From the NCBI GenBank assembly GCA_020854925.1, contig JAHKLV010000018.1:1-15450 (forward strand): DNA of 15,450 nucleotides. The letters run 5' to 3'. The notes beneath the pieces are model-generated. The model worked only from the letters and a program-made list of their open reading frames with translations. It searched no databases and had not been told where the DNA came from. Of this stretch, positions 6,841 to 14,309 are shown one piece after another; within the stretch, counting starts at the first letter, position 1, and every line of letters begins with the position of its first letter. The DNA comes from Candidatus Methanofastidiosia archaeon. GTDB lineage: Archaea; Methanobacteriota_B; Thermococci; Methanofastidiosales; NM3. The translations under genes were made by a program, and so were the position numbers.

Positions 6841-7797
6841 CTACCCGCGCAGCTTCGTGAGGCGGGCGATGAGCGCCTCAAGCTGTATGCGCTCGTTTGC
6901 CCCCTCCACGAGACGGAACTCGTGCTCCCCAATCTTGTCGATGATGTCCACCTTAAGCTCGTCCGAGAGCGAGTCCTCCGACATTATCTGGCGGTGCATC
7001 TGCATGATGACGTCGTCGCCAGAAAGCCCCTTTTCCACGAGAAGCGTGTCAAGCAGCCTGCGTGCCGCCATGAAGTTGCCGGATACGGCGGCGGACACCA
7101 TGTCCCGGATCTCCTCGGGGCGTGCCCGTGATGAGACTTGGTAGACGATCTCCTCCGAGACCTCGCCGCTCACGAAGGCGGCCGCCTGCAGGGTGTTTTC
7201 CGCTTTGCGCATGTCGCCGTCGGCGATGTAGAGGATGGCCGCCAGGCCGTCATCGGTGATGGTGATGCCCTCTGCCGAGGTAATCATGCGGATCTTTTGT
7301 GCGATGGCCTCCTCAGGCAGCGGCCCGAATCTGAAGATGGCGCACCGCGACTGGATGGGGGGGATTATCTTTGATGAGTAGTTGCAGGAAAGGATGAATC
7401 GGCACGTGGACGTGTAGACCTCCATGGTGCGGCGCAGGGCGTTCTGCGCGTCGGGGGTGAGGGCATCGCACTCGTCAAGGAAGAGGATCTTGAAGCTGCC
7501 GCCGATGGGCATGGTGCGGGCGAAGTCCTTGATCCGTTCACGCACGACGTTTATGCCCCGTTCGTCCGAGGCGTTTGTCTCCTGGAAGTTCTGCCTCCAG
7601 GTCTCGCCGTACATGTCCCGGGCGAGGGCGAGCGCCGAGGTGGTCTTTCCCACACCTGCGGGGCCGGTGAACATGAGATGCGGCATGTTTTTCTGCTTCA
7701 CGTAGGACTGGAGGCGCTCGATGATGTACGGTCGCCCCACGACATCGGAAAGGGTGGCGGGCCGGTATTTTTCTGCCCATGGTTTTTCAAAGTTCAT
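6841..7797 (-). CDS. rfcS: Replication factor C small subunit
   Basis: This is the ATPase subunit that forms most of the clamp-loader pentamer. The 318-residue protein opens with the diagnostic PWAEKYRPATLSDVVG, then Walker A GPAGVGKTT at 45-53, Walker B ILFLDECDAL (D108, E109), sensor 1 SCNY (137-140), the SRC arginine-finger motif at 150-152, and sensor 2 in GDMRKAENTLQAAA. Full family length and no intein in the P-loop, where many archaeal homologues carry one. Translation should start at the ATG at 7797, preceded by GGAGGAAGAGAA; the frame stays open further upstream, but that portion overlaps the regulator gene and is not RFC-like. The ATG overlaps the regulator's TGA (ATGA), so the two are probably translationally coupled. 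rfcL follows directly. Confidence 0.96.
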   Translation of the reverse strand: MNFEKPWAEKYRPATLSDVVGRPYIIERLQSYVKQKNMPHLMFTGPAGVGKTTSALALARDMYGETWRQNFQETNASDERGINVVRERIKDFARTMPIGGSFKILFLDECDALTPDAQNALRRTMEVYTSTCRFILSCNYSSKIIPPIQSRCAIFRFGPLPEEAIAQKIRMITSAEGITITDDGLAAILYIADGDMRKAENTLQAAAFVSGEVSEEIVYQVSSRARPEEIRDMVSAAVSGNFMAARRLLDTLLVEKGLSGDDVIMQMHRQIMSEDSLSDELKVDIIDKIGEHEFRLVEGANERIQLEALIARLTKLRG

Positions 7798-8183
7798 TTC
7801 TCTTCCTCCTTGCTGTTCAGGTATCGTCGCATGCATGCCGTGGCCACGGTACCATAGGCGCGCACAAGCGATGAGACGACGGCGCAGGCCACCTCCTCCT
7901 CGAACGCGTCGCGCCCCACGGCCACGGTGTAGACGTAAGTGAGACCGCCCCGTCCCGAGCATACGGTCTTTCCCACAAGCCCGCGCTCGTCGAGGCGTGC
8001 CAGCATGATGGAGACGGTGGAGCGGCGGATGGCAGGGTCCTCCTCCCTGAGGAGCCCGTAGACCTCCCGCGCGGTGGCAGTGGTGCGTTCCCAGAGTATG
8101 TGCATGATTCTCGTTTCCAGCGGCCCGAGGACCGTGGTGTACCCTTCTTCGTGCGGACGGTATTCGTGCCAGACAAATCCCAT
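7794..8183 (-). CDS. BlaI/MecI/CopY-family winged-helix regulator
   Basis: This 129-residue protein carries a winged-helix DNA-binding domain: LGPLETRIMHILWER, then TAREVYGLLREE and the recognition helix region RRSTVSIMLARLDERGLV, then a wing with TVCSGRGGLTYVYT. A helical C-terminal part (about 88-122) matches the dimerisation region of the BlaI/MecI (penicillinase repressor) family. In bacteria these repressors are inactivated by BlaR/MecR proteases; archaeal members have mostly unknown ligands, and no BlaR1-like partner is visible. The ATG at 8183 is preferred because AGGGTGG lies 6 bases before it; an in-frame GTG at 8192 would add MAC. It sits 10 bases after rtcB and overlaps rfcS by ATGA, so it may autoregulate this part of the operon. 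Its target is inferred, not shown. Confidence 0.85.
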   Translation of the reverse strand: MGFVWHEYRPHEEGYTTVLGPLETRIMHILWERTTATAREVYGLLREEDPAIRRSTVSIMLARLDERGLVGKTVCSGRGGLTYVYTVAVGRDAFEEEVACAVVSSLVRAYGTVATACMRRYLNSKEEEK

Positions 8184-8193
8184 GCAGGCCACC

Positions 8194-9597
8194 CTACCCC
8201 TTCACGACGCCGAGCGGTACGAGGCGTGCCACGCGAAGCGCTATGCCTGCCCGGTGCGAGACGTCTGCCACCTGGTCGATGTCCTTGTACGCGGCCGGCG
8301 CCTCCTCGGCGACGGTGCGCGGGCTTTCGGCGCGTACGCCGATGCCCCCCTTCCCCAGCTCGCGGACGATGTCGTCGCCAGCATAGGTCTTGACGGCCTT
8401 GGACCGCGAAAGCACCCTCCCTGCCCCGTGGGCCGTGGAGCCGAACGACGCCGAGGCGCCCGGTGCACCGCACAGCACATACGACGCCGTCCCCATGCTT
8501 CCCGGCAGGATGACGGGTTGCCCGGTGTCGCGGTAGGCGGCGGGAACCTCGTCCCTCCCCTTCCACAGGGCGCGCGTGGCGCCCTTGCGGTGCACCATGA
8601 GCCGCCGATTGCCGTGTGTCTCCCACTTGGCGATGTTGTGGGCGACATCGTAAAGCACGGAAAGCTCCGACGTTCCAAAGACCGCGTCAAAGGACTCGCG
8701 CACCCAGTGTGTTATCATCTGCCTGTTCGCCCAAGCGAAGTTTGCGGCGCACGACATGGCACCGAGGTATTCCTCGCCCTCCACGGACGCCACGGGTGCA
8801 CAGGCGAGCTCCCTGTCGGGGAGCGCGATGTGGTAAGCCTTTACCGCACGTTCCATGGTGCGCAGGTAGTCCGAGCAGACCTGGTGGCCGCAACCGCGCG
8901 ACCCGGTATGCACCATGACCGCCACCTGCCCCCGATAGAGCCCGTATGCCTTGGCGGCCCGCTCGTCGTAGATGGTGTCCACCGCCTGAACCTCGATGAA
9001 GTGATTGCCAGAGCCGAGGCTTCCCAGCTGCGGCGAGCCGCGCTTTTTTGCCTTGGCGCTCACGAGGGACGCGTCGCCGGGCATACGGCCCCCCTCCTCG
9101 GTGGTGCGCAGGTCGCGCATCTCGCCGTAGTCGTGCTCGCACGCCCACCGGGCGCCCAGCTCGAGCATGCTGTCCATCTCGCCGGACGGCAGGCGCAGCT
9201 TTCCCTCAGACCCGAGCCCCGAGGGGACGTTGGCAAAAAGGGCGTCGAGGAGACGGTCCTTCTTTGCGGGGATGTCCTCCCGCGAGAGGGGCGAGGTGAG
9301 GAGCCGGACGCCGCAGTTGATGTCGTAGCCGACGCCGCCCGGGGAGATGACGCCGTCCTCCTCCCTGAACGCGGCGACGCCGCCGATGGGGAATCCGTAC
9401 CCCTGGTGGCCGTCGGGCATGACGATGCTTGCCTGCTCGATGCCGGGAAGCTTCGCCACGTTTTCGGCCTGCACGAGGGTGAGGTCCTGGCGCATCCCCT
9501 CGAGCAGCGCCTTGGTGGCAAAAACCCGCACCGGGACGCGCATCCCGTCATGCGGCGCACGTTCCCACCTCATGCCGTCAGTGCTTGTAAACTCCAT
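8194..9597 (-). CDS. rtcB: RNA-splicing ligase RtcB
   Basis: RtcB joins RNA 2',3'-cyclic phosphate (or 3'-phosphate) and 5'-hydroxyl ends using GTP and Mn2+, and in archaea seals tRNA exons after intron removal. The 467-residue protein is full length and shows DGHQGYGFPIGGV at 62-74, GGVGYDINCGVR with the metal-binding Cys95, GSGNHFIEVQ (N198, H199), HTGSRGCGHQV (H230), YDVAHNIAK (H320), HRKGATRA, and VILPGSMGTASYVL. The guanylylated histidine is expected to be H390 in STAHGAGRVLSRSKA. No intein interrupts it, though homologues often carry one. The ATG at 9597 lies within the end of the UPF0200 gene (20-base overlap), so it is probably coupled to that gene. The cofactor archease, often encoded near rtcB, is not in this window. 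Confidence 0.97.
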   Translation of the reverse strand: MEFTSTDGMRWERAPHDGMRVPVRVFATKALLEGMRQDLTLVQAENVAKLPGIEQASIVMPDGHQGYGFPIGGVAAFREEDGVISPGGVGYDINCGVRLLTSPLSREDIPAKKDRLLDALFANVPSGLGSEGKLRLPSGEMDSMLELGARWACEHDYGEMRDLRTTEEGGRMPGDASLVSAKAKKRGSPQLGSLGSGNHFIEVQAVDTIYDERAAKAYGLYRGQVAVMVHTGSRGCGHQVCSDYLRTMERAVKAYHIALPDRELACAPVASVEGEEYLGAMSCAANFAWANRQMITHWVRESFDAVFGTSELSVLYDVAHNIAKWETHGNRRLMVHRKGATRALWKGRDEVPAAYRDTGQPVILPGSMGTASYVLCGAPGASASFGSTAHGAGRVLSRSKAVKTYAGDDIVRELGKGGIGVRAESPRTVAEEAPAAYKDIDQVADVSHRAGIALRVARLVPLGVVKG

Positions 9598-10123
9598 GGT
9601 CTATTCCTTCTAGTACCGTTTCTGCCGCGCGGTGCAGGTCCTCGACGCCCCCCTCGTTCACGATTATCGTGTCGGCAAGGGCGATGGCGTTGCCGATCCC
9701 AAACCCGAGTTCCCGCACGTCGCGCTCAGCAAACGCTTCCCAGGTGCGTGGGTCGTCCTCCCTGCCTCGTGCCGAGAGGCGGGCGTACCGCGTGGCGGGG
9801 GATGCGTGGATGCCCACGACCACCGCGTCGTGCACCTTCTTGAAGGCGGCCACCTCCGCGTGTGAGCGGATACCGTCGATGAGCGTCTTTTCCCCCTCCT
9901 GCAGGTGGGGGAGCGCGCAGAGGGCAAGCGCCGCCTCGCCGAGCTCCTCGCGCAGCGCCACGGCGACGGCCCCCGATGCCTTGACATCCTTCCCCCGTCG
10001 GCGCGCCTCAGACCGCACGATGTCCCCCAGGGAGAGGATGCGATAGCCGAAGGCGGGCGCCACGGAGACAAACTCCCCCTTGCCGCATCCCGGCATGCCC
10101 ACGACGAGGACGAGGGGCGCCAC
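9578..10123 (-). CDS. UPF0200 family P-loop nucleotide kinase-like protein
   Basis: This 181-residue soluble protein has a Walker A of the kinase type, GMPGCGKGEF (9-18), then YRILSLGDIVRSEARRRG, a pattern of the archaeal UPF0200 family, which is related to dephospho-CoA kinases and nucleoside monophosphate kinases. Further family-like stretches are TLIDGIRSHAEV near 80-92, SPATRYARLSARGREDDP with the lid-like arginines at about 108-125, and ADTIIVNEG near 150. The substrate is unknown; dephospho-CoA kinase activity should not be assumed, because archaea use an unrelated enzyme for that step. The start is the GTG at 10123, directly after the TAG of the creatininase-family gene, with GAGGTGGG upstream as ribosome-binding site. 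Its end overlaps rtcB by 20 bases. Confidence 0.85.
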   Translation of the reverse strand: MAPLVLVVGMPGCGKGEFVSVAPAFGYRILSLGDIVRSEARRRGKDVKASGAVAVALREELGEAALALCALPHLQEGEKTLIDGIRSHAEVAAFKKVHDAVVVGIHASPATRYARLSARGREDDPRTWEAFAERDVRELGFGIGNAIALADTIIVNEGGVEDLHRAAETVLEGIDHGVYKH

Positions 10124-10828
10124 CTACCCACCTCGCAGTGCCGCAAGGAGCGCGACGGTATGCCTATGTATGAGCGCGTATATCTCATTTCCCTTCTGTG
10201 CCGTGGCTTGGCGGGCGTCGCCGGTCATGGCGTCGGGAAACCAGCGCTTCCGGGAGTCGAGGGAGAGCGGGTGTGACGGCCCGGGCCAGTCGGGTCCCGC
10301 GGTGGCTGCCGACATGTCGGCAAGCCCGTCCCCCGCTGCCAGCACCAGGGAGGTCTCGTCCTCACCGGCGTGGCCCGCCGCAGGGGCAAGGGCGGCAATG
10401 TCATCCGCCAGGTCCTCCCACCAGCTGAAGCAGACCGATGTGGCGCCGAGATAGGAGAGCCGTTCGCAGACTTCTTGGACGGTCCTGGTGTTTCCCCCGT
10501 GGCCGTTGACGAACAGGAAGCGGGTGATGCCCATGTGTACCAGGCCTTCGCACACGGCAAGAAGATAGGCTTCAAGGGTCGCCGAGGGGACGTTGAGCGA
10601 GCCGGGCCAGTCTTCGAGAAAATAGGTGTGACCGTAGGACACAGGAGGGCACACGACGATGTCGGAACCGTGCGTTTCCTCGAGGCGCGCTATGATGTGG
10701 GCGGGGATGATGTTGTCCGTCCCGAGGGCGAGGTGGCGCCCGTGGGCCTCGATGGTCCCCACGGCCATGACGGCGACGCACCGCCCGGGAAGAGGAAGGT
10801 CACCTGTTCTTAACCGTTCCAAGTACAT
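10124..10828 (-). CDS. Creatininase-family metal-dependent amidohydrolase
   Basis: The 234-residue protein has the conserved metal site of the creatininase family: GTIEAHGRHLALGTD (E27, H29, D38), VNGHGGN (H110) and HAGEDETS (E158). These enzymes hydrolyse cyclic amides or formamides using two divalent metals. In methanogens a member of this family, ArfB, removes formate from a ring-opened guanine nucleotide intermediate in riboflavin and F420 biosynthesis; its size is similar, so this is a candidate role, but creatininase-like, mycofactocin-type and other members share the same motifs. The start is the ATG at 10828, 23 bases after the stop of the polymerase-like gene. A CTTAAG element about 26 bases upstream could be a weak internal TATA-like signal. 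The gene abuts the UPF0200 gene (TAG followed directly by GTG). Confidence 0.88.
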   Translation of the reverse strand: MYLERLRTGDLPLPGRCVAVMAVGTIEAHGRHLALGTDNIIPAHIIARLEETHGSDIVVCPPVSYGHTYFLEDWPGSLNVPSATLEAYLLAVCEGLVHMGITRFLFVNGHGGNTRTVQEVCERLSYLGATSVCFSWWEDLADDIAALAPAAGHAGEDETSLVLAAGDGLADMSAATAGPDWPGPSHPLSLDSRKRWFPDAMTGDARQATAQKGNEIYALIHRHTVALLAALRGG

Positions 10829-10851
10829 GAAAAAGACTGTCTCGCGGCGCC

Positions 10852-12489
10852 TTAAGTATGTTGTGATACCCTGCGCAGATGGAGCATATAGAGGAAGGTC
10901 CCCCCAAAGAGGAGCAGCACCTCATAGTCCACCAGGCCGGTCTCGATGCCAAGGATGAGATAGGCCAGGATGAGGGCATAGAGCGCCACGACGATGCTGC
11001 GCTGCCCGCCGGTGACGGCGGAAACAAGCCCCTTTGTCCGCGCGGTCATCCATCCGAGGAGCGACATGGCGGCCACGGAGCCGAGAAGCCCGAAGTCAAG
11101 CGCCAGCGGGCCGAGAAGCGTGGAGGTCATGGAGATGCCGCGCGCCCCGGCGTAGACCGCGACGTAACGCCGCGGCGCATAGGCGAGCCCCGGCATGAGC
11201 GTCGCGTAATCGGTAATGGATGCCAGGTACGCCTGGCCTTTCGTGAATCCCGTGTAGCCGCCCAGCGACGCCATCATGTCGTAGATGTCAAGTGTTAGCC
11301 CTGTTCGCACCGACAGGGATTCAAGCACGCCCACGTGCGCGCCGGTGGTGAGTGTGCGAAATACCGTCATGACGCCGAAGAGCGCCGCAAGCGCCGCACC
11401 CGAGGCGATGACCTCCCTTGTAGAGACAAGCTGCCAGTAGACCATGGCGATGATGCCGCCAAGCAGCGTGAGGAGCACCTGGGTCCGGTAGCCCAAAAGC
11501 GCCATGAGCAGGAGCGAGAACGAGAGGGCGAGCACGCTCAGCGTGCGTGCCTGTGCATGGGTCCCCTGCCTGGACGCGCGTTCCCCCATGACCGAGATGA
11601 AGAGGATGGCGCCGATGGGCAGGAGGTGGGAGCGCATGACAAAGAGCGGGCTGAGCCCTTCTCTCGTGGTGAGGAGGGGGATGCGGCCGACGAGCGCGAT
11701 GGCAAGCACCCAGTAGAGCGTCCCCACGGCCATGAGGACGACGGAAAGGAAGGCGGCGTGGCGCCCGAGGAGCCCCGAGAGGCGGGGGCTTCGGTAGTTG
11801 TGCGCCGCGCCGGCGACGCCGAGCGCGAGGTAGGGGGCACCGTACGTTATCTGTCCCTGGGTGAAGAACGTGTATCCCAGGGCGGCCGCACCGGCGCTTG
11901 CCCACATGCCGGTCTTCCCTGAGAGGATGAGCACTGCCAGGGGGAGAAGGCTCAGCTTCGTCGCCACGTCTGCCCCGACCAGGGGGACGAGGGCGCCGGC
12001 AAGCGCCAGTCCCGCCCCTGCCACCCAGATGGCGCGGTCGGGGACGGCGGGAAGCCGCCAGCGGGCGGCGTAGACCCCCACCCCGAAGGCGGCAAGGGAT
12101 GCGGCAAGGGACCAGAAGGCGAAGGCTGACACGCCATGGTCGCTCAGGCCGAGAAAGGCGATGAATGCCACGACGAAGATGAGGGGATGCGTGAGGCGCG
12201 CGCCGATGGTGGAGTCCGTGGCGCTCGTTCCGAAGAGCGGGATGCCGGGCAGTCGCCGCTCGCCGGCGGCAATCATGCGCATGGCGGCAGCACGGGAGGC
12301 ACTGCGCTCTGTTGCGGTATCGAGATAGCCCAGCACGGCGTCCACGGCCGACCCGCACCACCTGCCGAGGTCGCGCACGCCCCACATGCGCGCCCGTTCG
12401 GGGTCGATGCGGCGCGCCGGTGCGCCCCGGAGACGTGCAACGCTGCCCAAGGCAGCGTTGAGTGCCGCGACAAGGGGTTGCTCAAGCAT
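10852..12489 (-). CDS. Polytopic membrane protein, oligosaccharide repeat-unit polymerase-like
   Basis: The 545-residue protein has a soluble N-terminal region of about 95 residues rich in Ala and Arg, followed by roughly 12-14 hydrophobic helices to the C-terminus. The late segment contains GYRTQVLLTLLGG, an extracytoplasmic loop with ESLSVRTGLTLDIYD and PRRYVAVYAGARGISMTST, then LGPLALDFGLLGSVAAM. This Arg-rich loop followed by a DFG-containing helix resembles archaeal proteins annotated as oligosaccharide repeat-unit polymerases (Wzy-like). Such proteins would link lipid-carried glycan units on the outer face of the membrane, perhaps for S-layer or surface glycans. No glycosyltransferase, flippase or oligosaccharyltransferase is encoded in the window, so the substrate is unknown. 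The ATG at 12489 lies 2 bases after the stop of the preceding gene, with AGGT upstream. The family call is by eye and moderately sure; the membrane topology is clear. Confidence 0.65.
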   Translation of the reverse strand: MLEQPLVAALNAALGSVARLRGAPARRIDPERARMWGVRDLGRWCGSAVDAVLGYLDTATERSASRAAAMRMIAAGERRLPGIPLFGTSATDSTIGARLTHPLIFVVAFIAFLGLSDHGVSAFAFWSLAASLAAFGVGVYAARWRLPAVPDRAIWVAGAGLALAGALVPLVGADVATKLSLLPLAVLILSGKTGMWASAGAAALGYTFFTQGQITYGAPYLALGVAGAAHNYRSPRLSGLLGRHAAFLSVVLMAVGTLYWVLAIALVGRIPLLTTREGLSPLFVMRSHLLPIGAILFISVMGERASRQGTHAQARTLSVLALSFSLLLMALLGYRTQVLLTLLGGIIAMVYWQLVSTREVIASGAALAALFGVMTVFRTLTTGAHVGVLESLSVRTGLTLDIYDMMASLGGYTGFTKGQAYLASITDYATLMPGLAYAPRRYVAVYAGARGISMTSTLLGPLALDFGLLGSVAAMSLLGWMTARTKGLVSAVTGGQRSIVVALYALILAYLILGIETGLVDYEVLLLFGGTFLYMLHLRRVSQHT

Positions 12490-12491
12490 GG

Positions 12492-13334
12492 TTATAACCT
12501 GATGTGGATGGCGTTTTCGTCCGCGTCGAGCACGTCTGCGAGCTCGTCGGCGATGTGGCGCTTGATGCCGTACTTGTCAAGTTCGCCAATCTCCCCCAGG
12601 GTGCGCACGATGACCGTGGCGTCGGAGACAAAGACCGGTCCCATCTCGATGCCCTGCGAGGCGAGGAGCGCGGGCACGGCCGCCAGCTCCGTGAGGGTGC
12701 CCTGCTCGATGGAAAGGGTGATGCCGGTGGGCGTGGTGGAGACGGTGATACCCTTGACGTAGTAGAGCTCTTTTCTGAGAAGGTCCTCAAGCTCCGCCTC
12801 CGTGACCCTTGAAGGCGTGACCTGTGCGTCAAAGGAGACGGAGCCGGTGATGGCGACATCGTCTATGGAGAAGCGGTCAAGGAACGATGTGGTGTCGCGC
12901 ACGGTGGCAAGGTAGTCGTCAAACGAAGGGTATCCCGCGCTGTACATGCGGGCCGTAACCACCGAGCTTGTCTTGATGATGAGGCGTATCTCGCTTGCGC
13001 CAATCTGTTCCTTGTAGCTCATCCTCCCGCCGATGGTGACCACCTCCCCCGTTGTGCGAAGCAGGCTAAAGGACCCTTCCCCCGTGTCGATGACGTAGCC
13101 CGATTCCCTGAACTCGAGGTAGTCCGACCACCAGTAGCCCCGTATCTCGGCCTCGTAGAGGAATCCCTTGGAATCAAGGAAGGCCATGTAGTTGGTGGCC
13201 TTGTATATCTGTGAGCCGGTGTAGTAGTACTCGTCGACCTGACGGTAGACCCCTGCCTCGGCGGAAAGGAAGGAATACAGGGAAAAAAGAAGGATGAGGG
13301 CTATGATAGCATCGATGACGGTGGGACGCCTCAT
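12492..13334 (-). CDS. Single-pass membrane protein of unknown function
   Basis: This 280-residue protein has one N-terminal hydrophobic segment (about residues 6-24, IDAIIALILLFSLYSF) after MRRPTV, acting as signal anchor, and an otherwise hydrophilic body predicted to lie outside the membrane. The body is rich in beta-prone stretches with many Tyr, Ser and Thr (for example YRQVDEYYYTG and FLYEAEIRGYWWSDYLEF) and two similar Val/Ile/Thr-rich parts in the second half. No catalytic motif or cysteine is seen. The layout is loosely reminiscent of archaeal DUF4330-type proteins, but this is only a search suggestion. The ATG at 13334 overlaps the previous TGA (ATGA), and the polymerase-like gene begins 2 bases after its stop. 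The three genes therefore probably form one unit at the membrane. Confidence 0.8.
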   Translation of the reverse strand: MRRPTVIDAIIALILLFSLYSFLSAEAGVYRQVDEYYYTGSQIYKATNYMAFLDSKGFLYEAEIRGYWWSDYLEFRESGYVIDTGEGSFSLLRTTGEVVTIGGRMSYKEQIGASEIRLIIKTSSVVTARMYSAGYPSFDDYLATVRDTTSFLDRFSIDDVAITGSVSFDAQVTPSRVTEAELEDLLRKELYYVKGITVSTTPTGITLSIEQGTLTELAAVPALLASQGIEMGPVFVSDATVIVRTLGEIGELDKYGIKRHIADELADVLDADENAIHIRL

Positions 13335-14164
13335 TCAGCCCCTCCGGTCGGTGCTATCATCTGGCCGACGACAAGGCAGAAGAGGCGGAGCTGCTCATAG
13401 TTTGGCACCTCTACGACGATGGCGCCGTCGTACGGGATGACGACGTTGTTCTTCATTGCTCCGTAGGGTGCGGTCATGACGTAGATGACCGGGTGCGTGG
13501 GCGTTCCAATCTCCCGCTTGTACAGATCGATGAAGTGGTCGTCCGTTATCTCCTCGATGACGATCTTGTCCGTGTCGCCGACGCGCATCCCTACGGCCTC
13601 CGAGATGGAGGACATGCCGTAGGCCAGCTGCTGGTTCTCAACACCCGGCTCCTCCCATGCGCCGAAGAGCAGGTAGATGGTGTCGAGATACGGGTACGAA
13701 ACGGTCTCCTGGATAAGCGTGAAGGTGTCGGTGCCCACGAAGTCCTTGACGTCGAAGTAGATGAGGATGGGAATCGCCTCCTCCACCTCGTCGTCTACCA
13801 TGAGGTGCCACTGGGTGGCGCCCGTTTCCTCGTTCGGCGCCTCGAAGAAGGTCAGTTCGTGCGTCTCCCCCGTGGTGGTGTCAAGAATTTCGTATTCCGT
13901 ATCGCTCAACTTGCGGTAGACATCCATGTAGTAGAGGCTGGATTCGGAAAGGTACATGACGTGCCAGCTCTGGAGCGTGTACTCGGGAAGGAACGCGTTG
14001 TTGCGCGCGAATTCCGGGTCGATGTCGTTGCCCTGGGTGCGCAGCACCACGAAGAGGGCGGAGATGAGAAGAATGAGAAGGACGATGATGCCGACAAACT
14101 TGGCATTTCGCCGGATGAATGAAGGTTCTTTACCTTCAGGTAAAAGGGAATTGTCAGAATCCAT
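13331..14164 (-). CDS. Single-pass membrane protein of unknown function, first gene of operon
   Basis: The 277-residue protein has a short charged cytoplasmic N-terminus, one membrane segment (FVGIIVLLILLISALFVVL, about residues 23-41) and an acidic extracytoplasmic body rich in Asp, Glu, Tyr and Thr. Parts such as YYMDVYRKLSDTEYEILD and EITDDHFIDLYKREIG look folded, but no known domain or catalytic motif is recognised. Overall design (length, N-terminal anchor, outside body) parallels the next gene, with which it overlaps by ATGA. The start ATG at 14164 is chosen because GGTGA lies 3 bases before it. An in-frame GTG at 14176 would add four residues and sits about 23 bases from the TATA element, so it cannot be excluded. 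This gene follows the strongest promoter in the window and is inferred to lead the nine-gene block. Confidence 0.8.
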   Translation of the reverse strand: MDSDNSLLPEGKEPSFIRRNAKFVGIIVLLILLISALFVVLRTQGNDIDPEFARNNAFLPEYTLQSWHVMYLSESSLYYMDVYRKLSDTEYEILDTTTGETHELTFFEAPNEETGATQWHLMVDDEVEEAIPILIYFDVKDFVGTDTFTLIQETVSYPYLDTIYLLFGAWEEPGVENQQLAYGMSSISEAVGMRVGDTDKIVIEEITDDHFIDLYKREIGTPTHPVIYVMTAPYGAMKNNVVIPYDGAIVVEVPNYEQLRLFCLVVGQMIAPTGGAE

Positions 14165-14193
14165 ATGGTCACCCACGCCATACTCTCGGCAGG

Positions 14194-14210
14194 CATTTTT
14201 AAACGTTTCG
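14194..14210 (-). promoter_or_regulatory. Archaeal promoter (BRE + TATA) of the long minus-strand operon
   Basis: On the minus strand CGAAACG (BRE-like) leads directly into TTTAAAAAT (TATA box), centred near 14199. This is close to the archaeal consensus. Transcription should start near 14172, giving a very short leader that begins with the GGTGA ribosome-binding site. The 8-base palindrome AAACGTTT (14201-14208) overlaps both elements and could be an operator. Confidence 0.65.
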
Positions 14211-14218
14211 TCATTTCA

Positions 14219-14236
14219 GGCTTTGCACATAAAGCC
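14219..14236. repeat. Perfect inverted repeat GGCTTT-GCACAT-AAAGCC; possible IS left-end hairpin or operator
   Basis: Six-base arms flank a six-base loop in the divergent region between the operon promoter and tnpB. IS200/IS605-type elements carry subterminal hairpins at their ends, so this may be the left end of the TnpB element. It also sits just upstream of the operon promoter and could be a regulator site. The loop bases are part of a longer direct repeat. Confidence 0.45.
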
Positions 14237-14270
14237 CAATCTCGCATAAAGATTTGAATTTTGCACATAA
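14222..14270 (+). repeat. Direct repeat TTTGCACATAA, two copies
   Basis: The 11-base word occurs at 14222-14232 and again at 14260-14270, 38 bases apart start to start. A related GCATAAAG lies between at 14244-14251. The second copy ends exactly with the in-frame stop upstream of tnpB. It could be part of an element end, or paired sites for a DNA-binding protein. Confidence 0.45.
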
Positions 14271-14309
14271 CGTCCTCCCTCACGTTACCCGCGCTCTTTC
14301 GGACTATTC

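Noticed and set aside
7798..7962. Upstream extension of rfcS in the same frame
   Set aside because: The extension is Arg/Gly-rich, overlaps the regulator gene in another frame, and is not part of RFC; the ATG at 7797 has a good ribosome-binding site and the family N-terminus.
6841..9597. Inteins in RfcS or RtcB
   Set aside because: Both families often host inteins in archaea, so the P-loop and catalytic motifs were checked. Both proteins are continuous and of normal length.
8074..9843. Long (589-codon) plus-strand open frame opposite rtcB
   Set aside because: It is antisense to a clear full-length RtcB with all catalytic motifs. Long open antisense frames are expected in G+C-rich coding DNA, and the translation (Arg/Pro/His-rich) resembles no family.
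11321..12385. Second minus-strand frame inside the polymerase-like gene
   Set aside because: It encodes an Arg/Pro/His-rich low-complexity product, whereas the other frame gives a consistent multi-helix membrane protein.
12482..12500. GGTTATAACC palindrome at the junction of two operon genes
   Set aside because: It spans the stop codon TAA and the ribosome-binding/start region, so the symmetry is probably a by-product of these signals.
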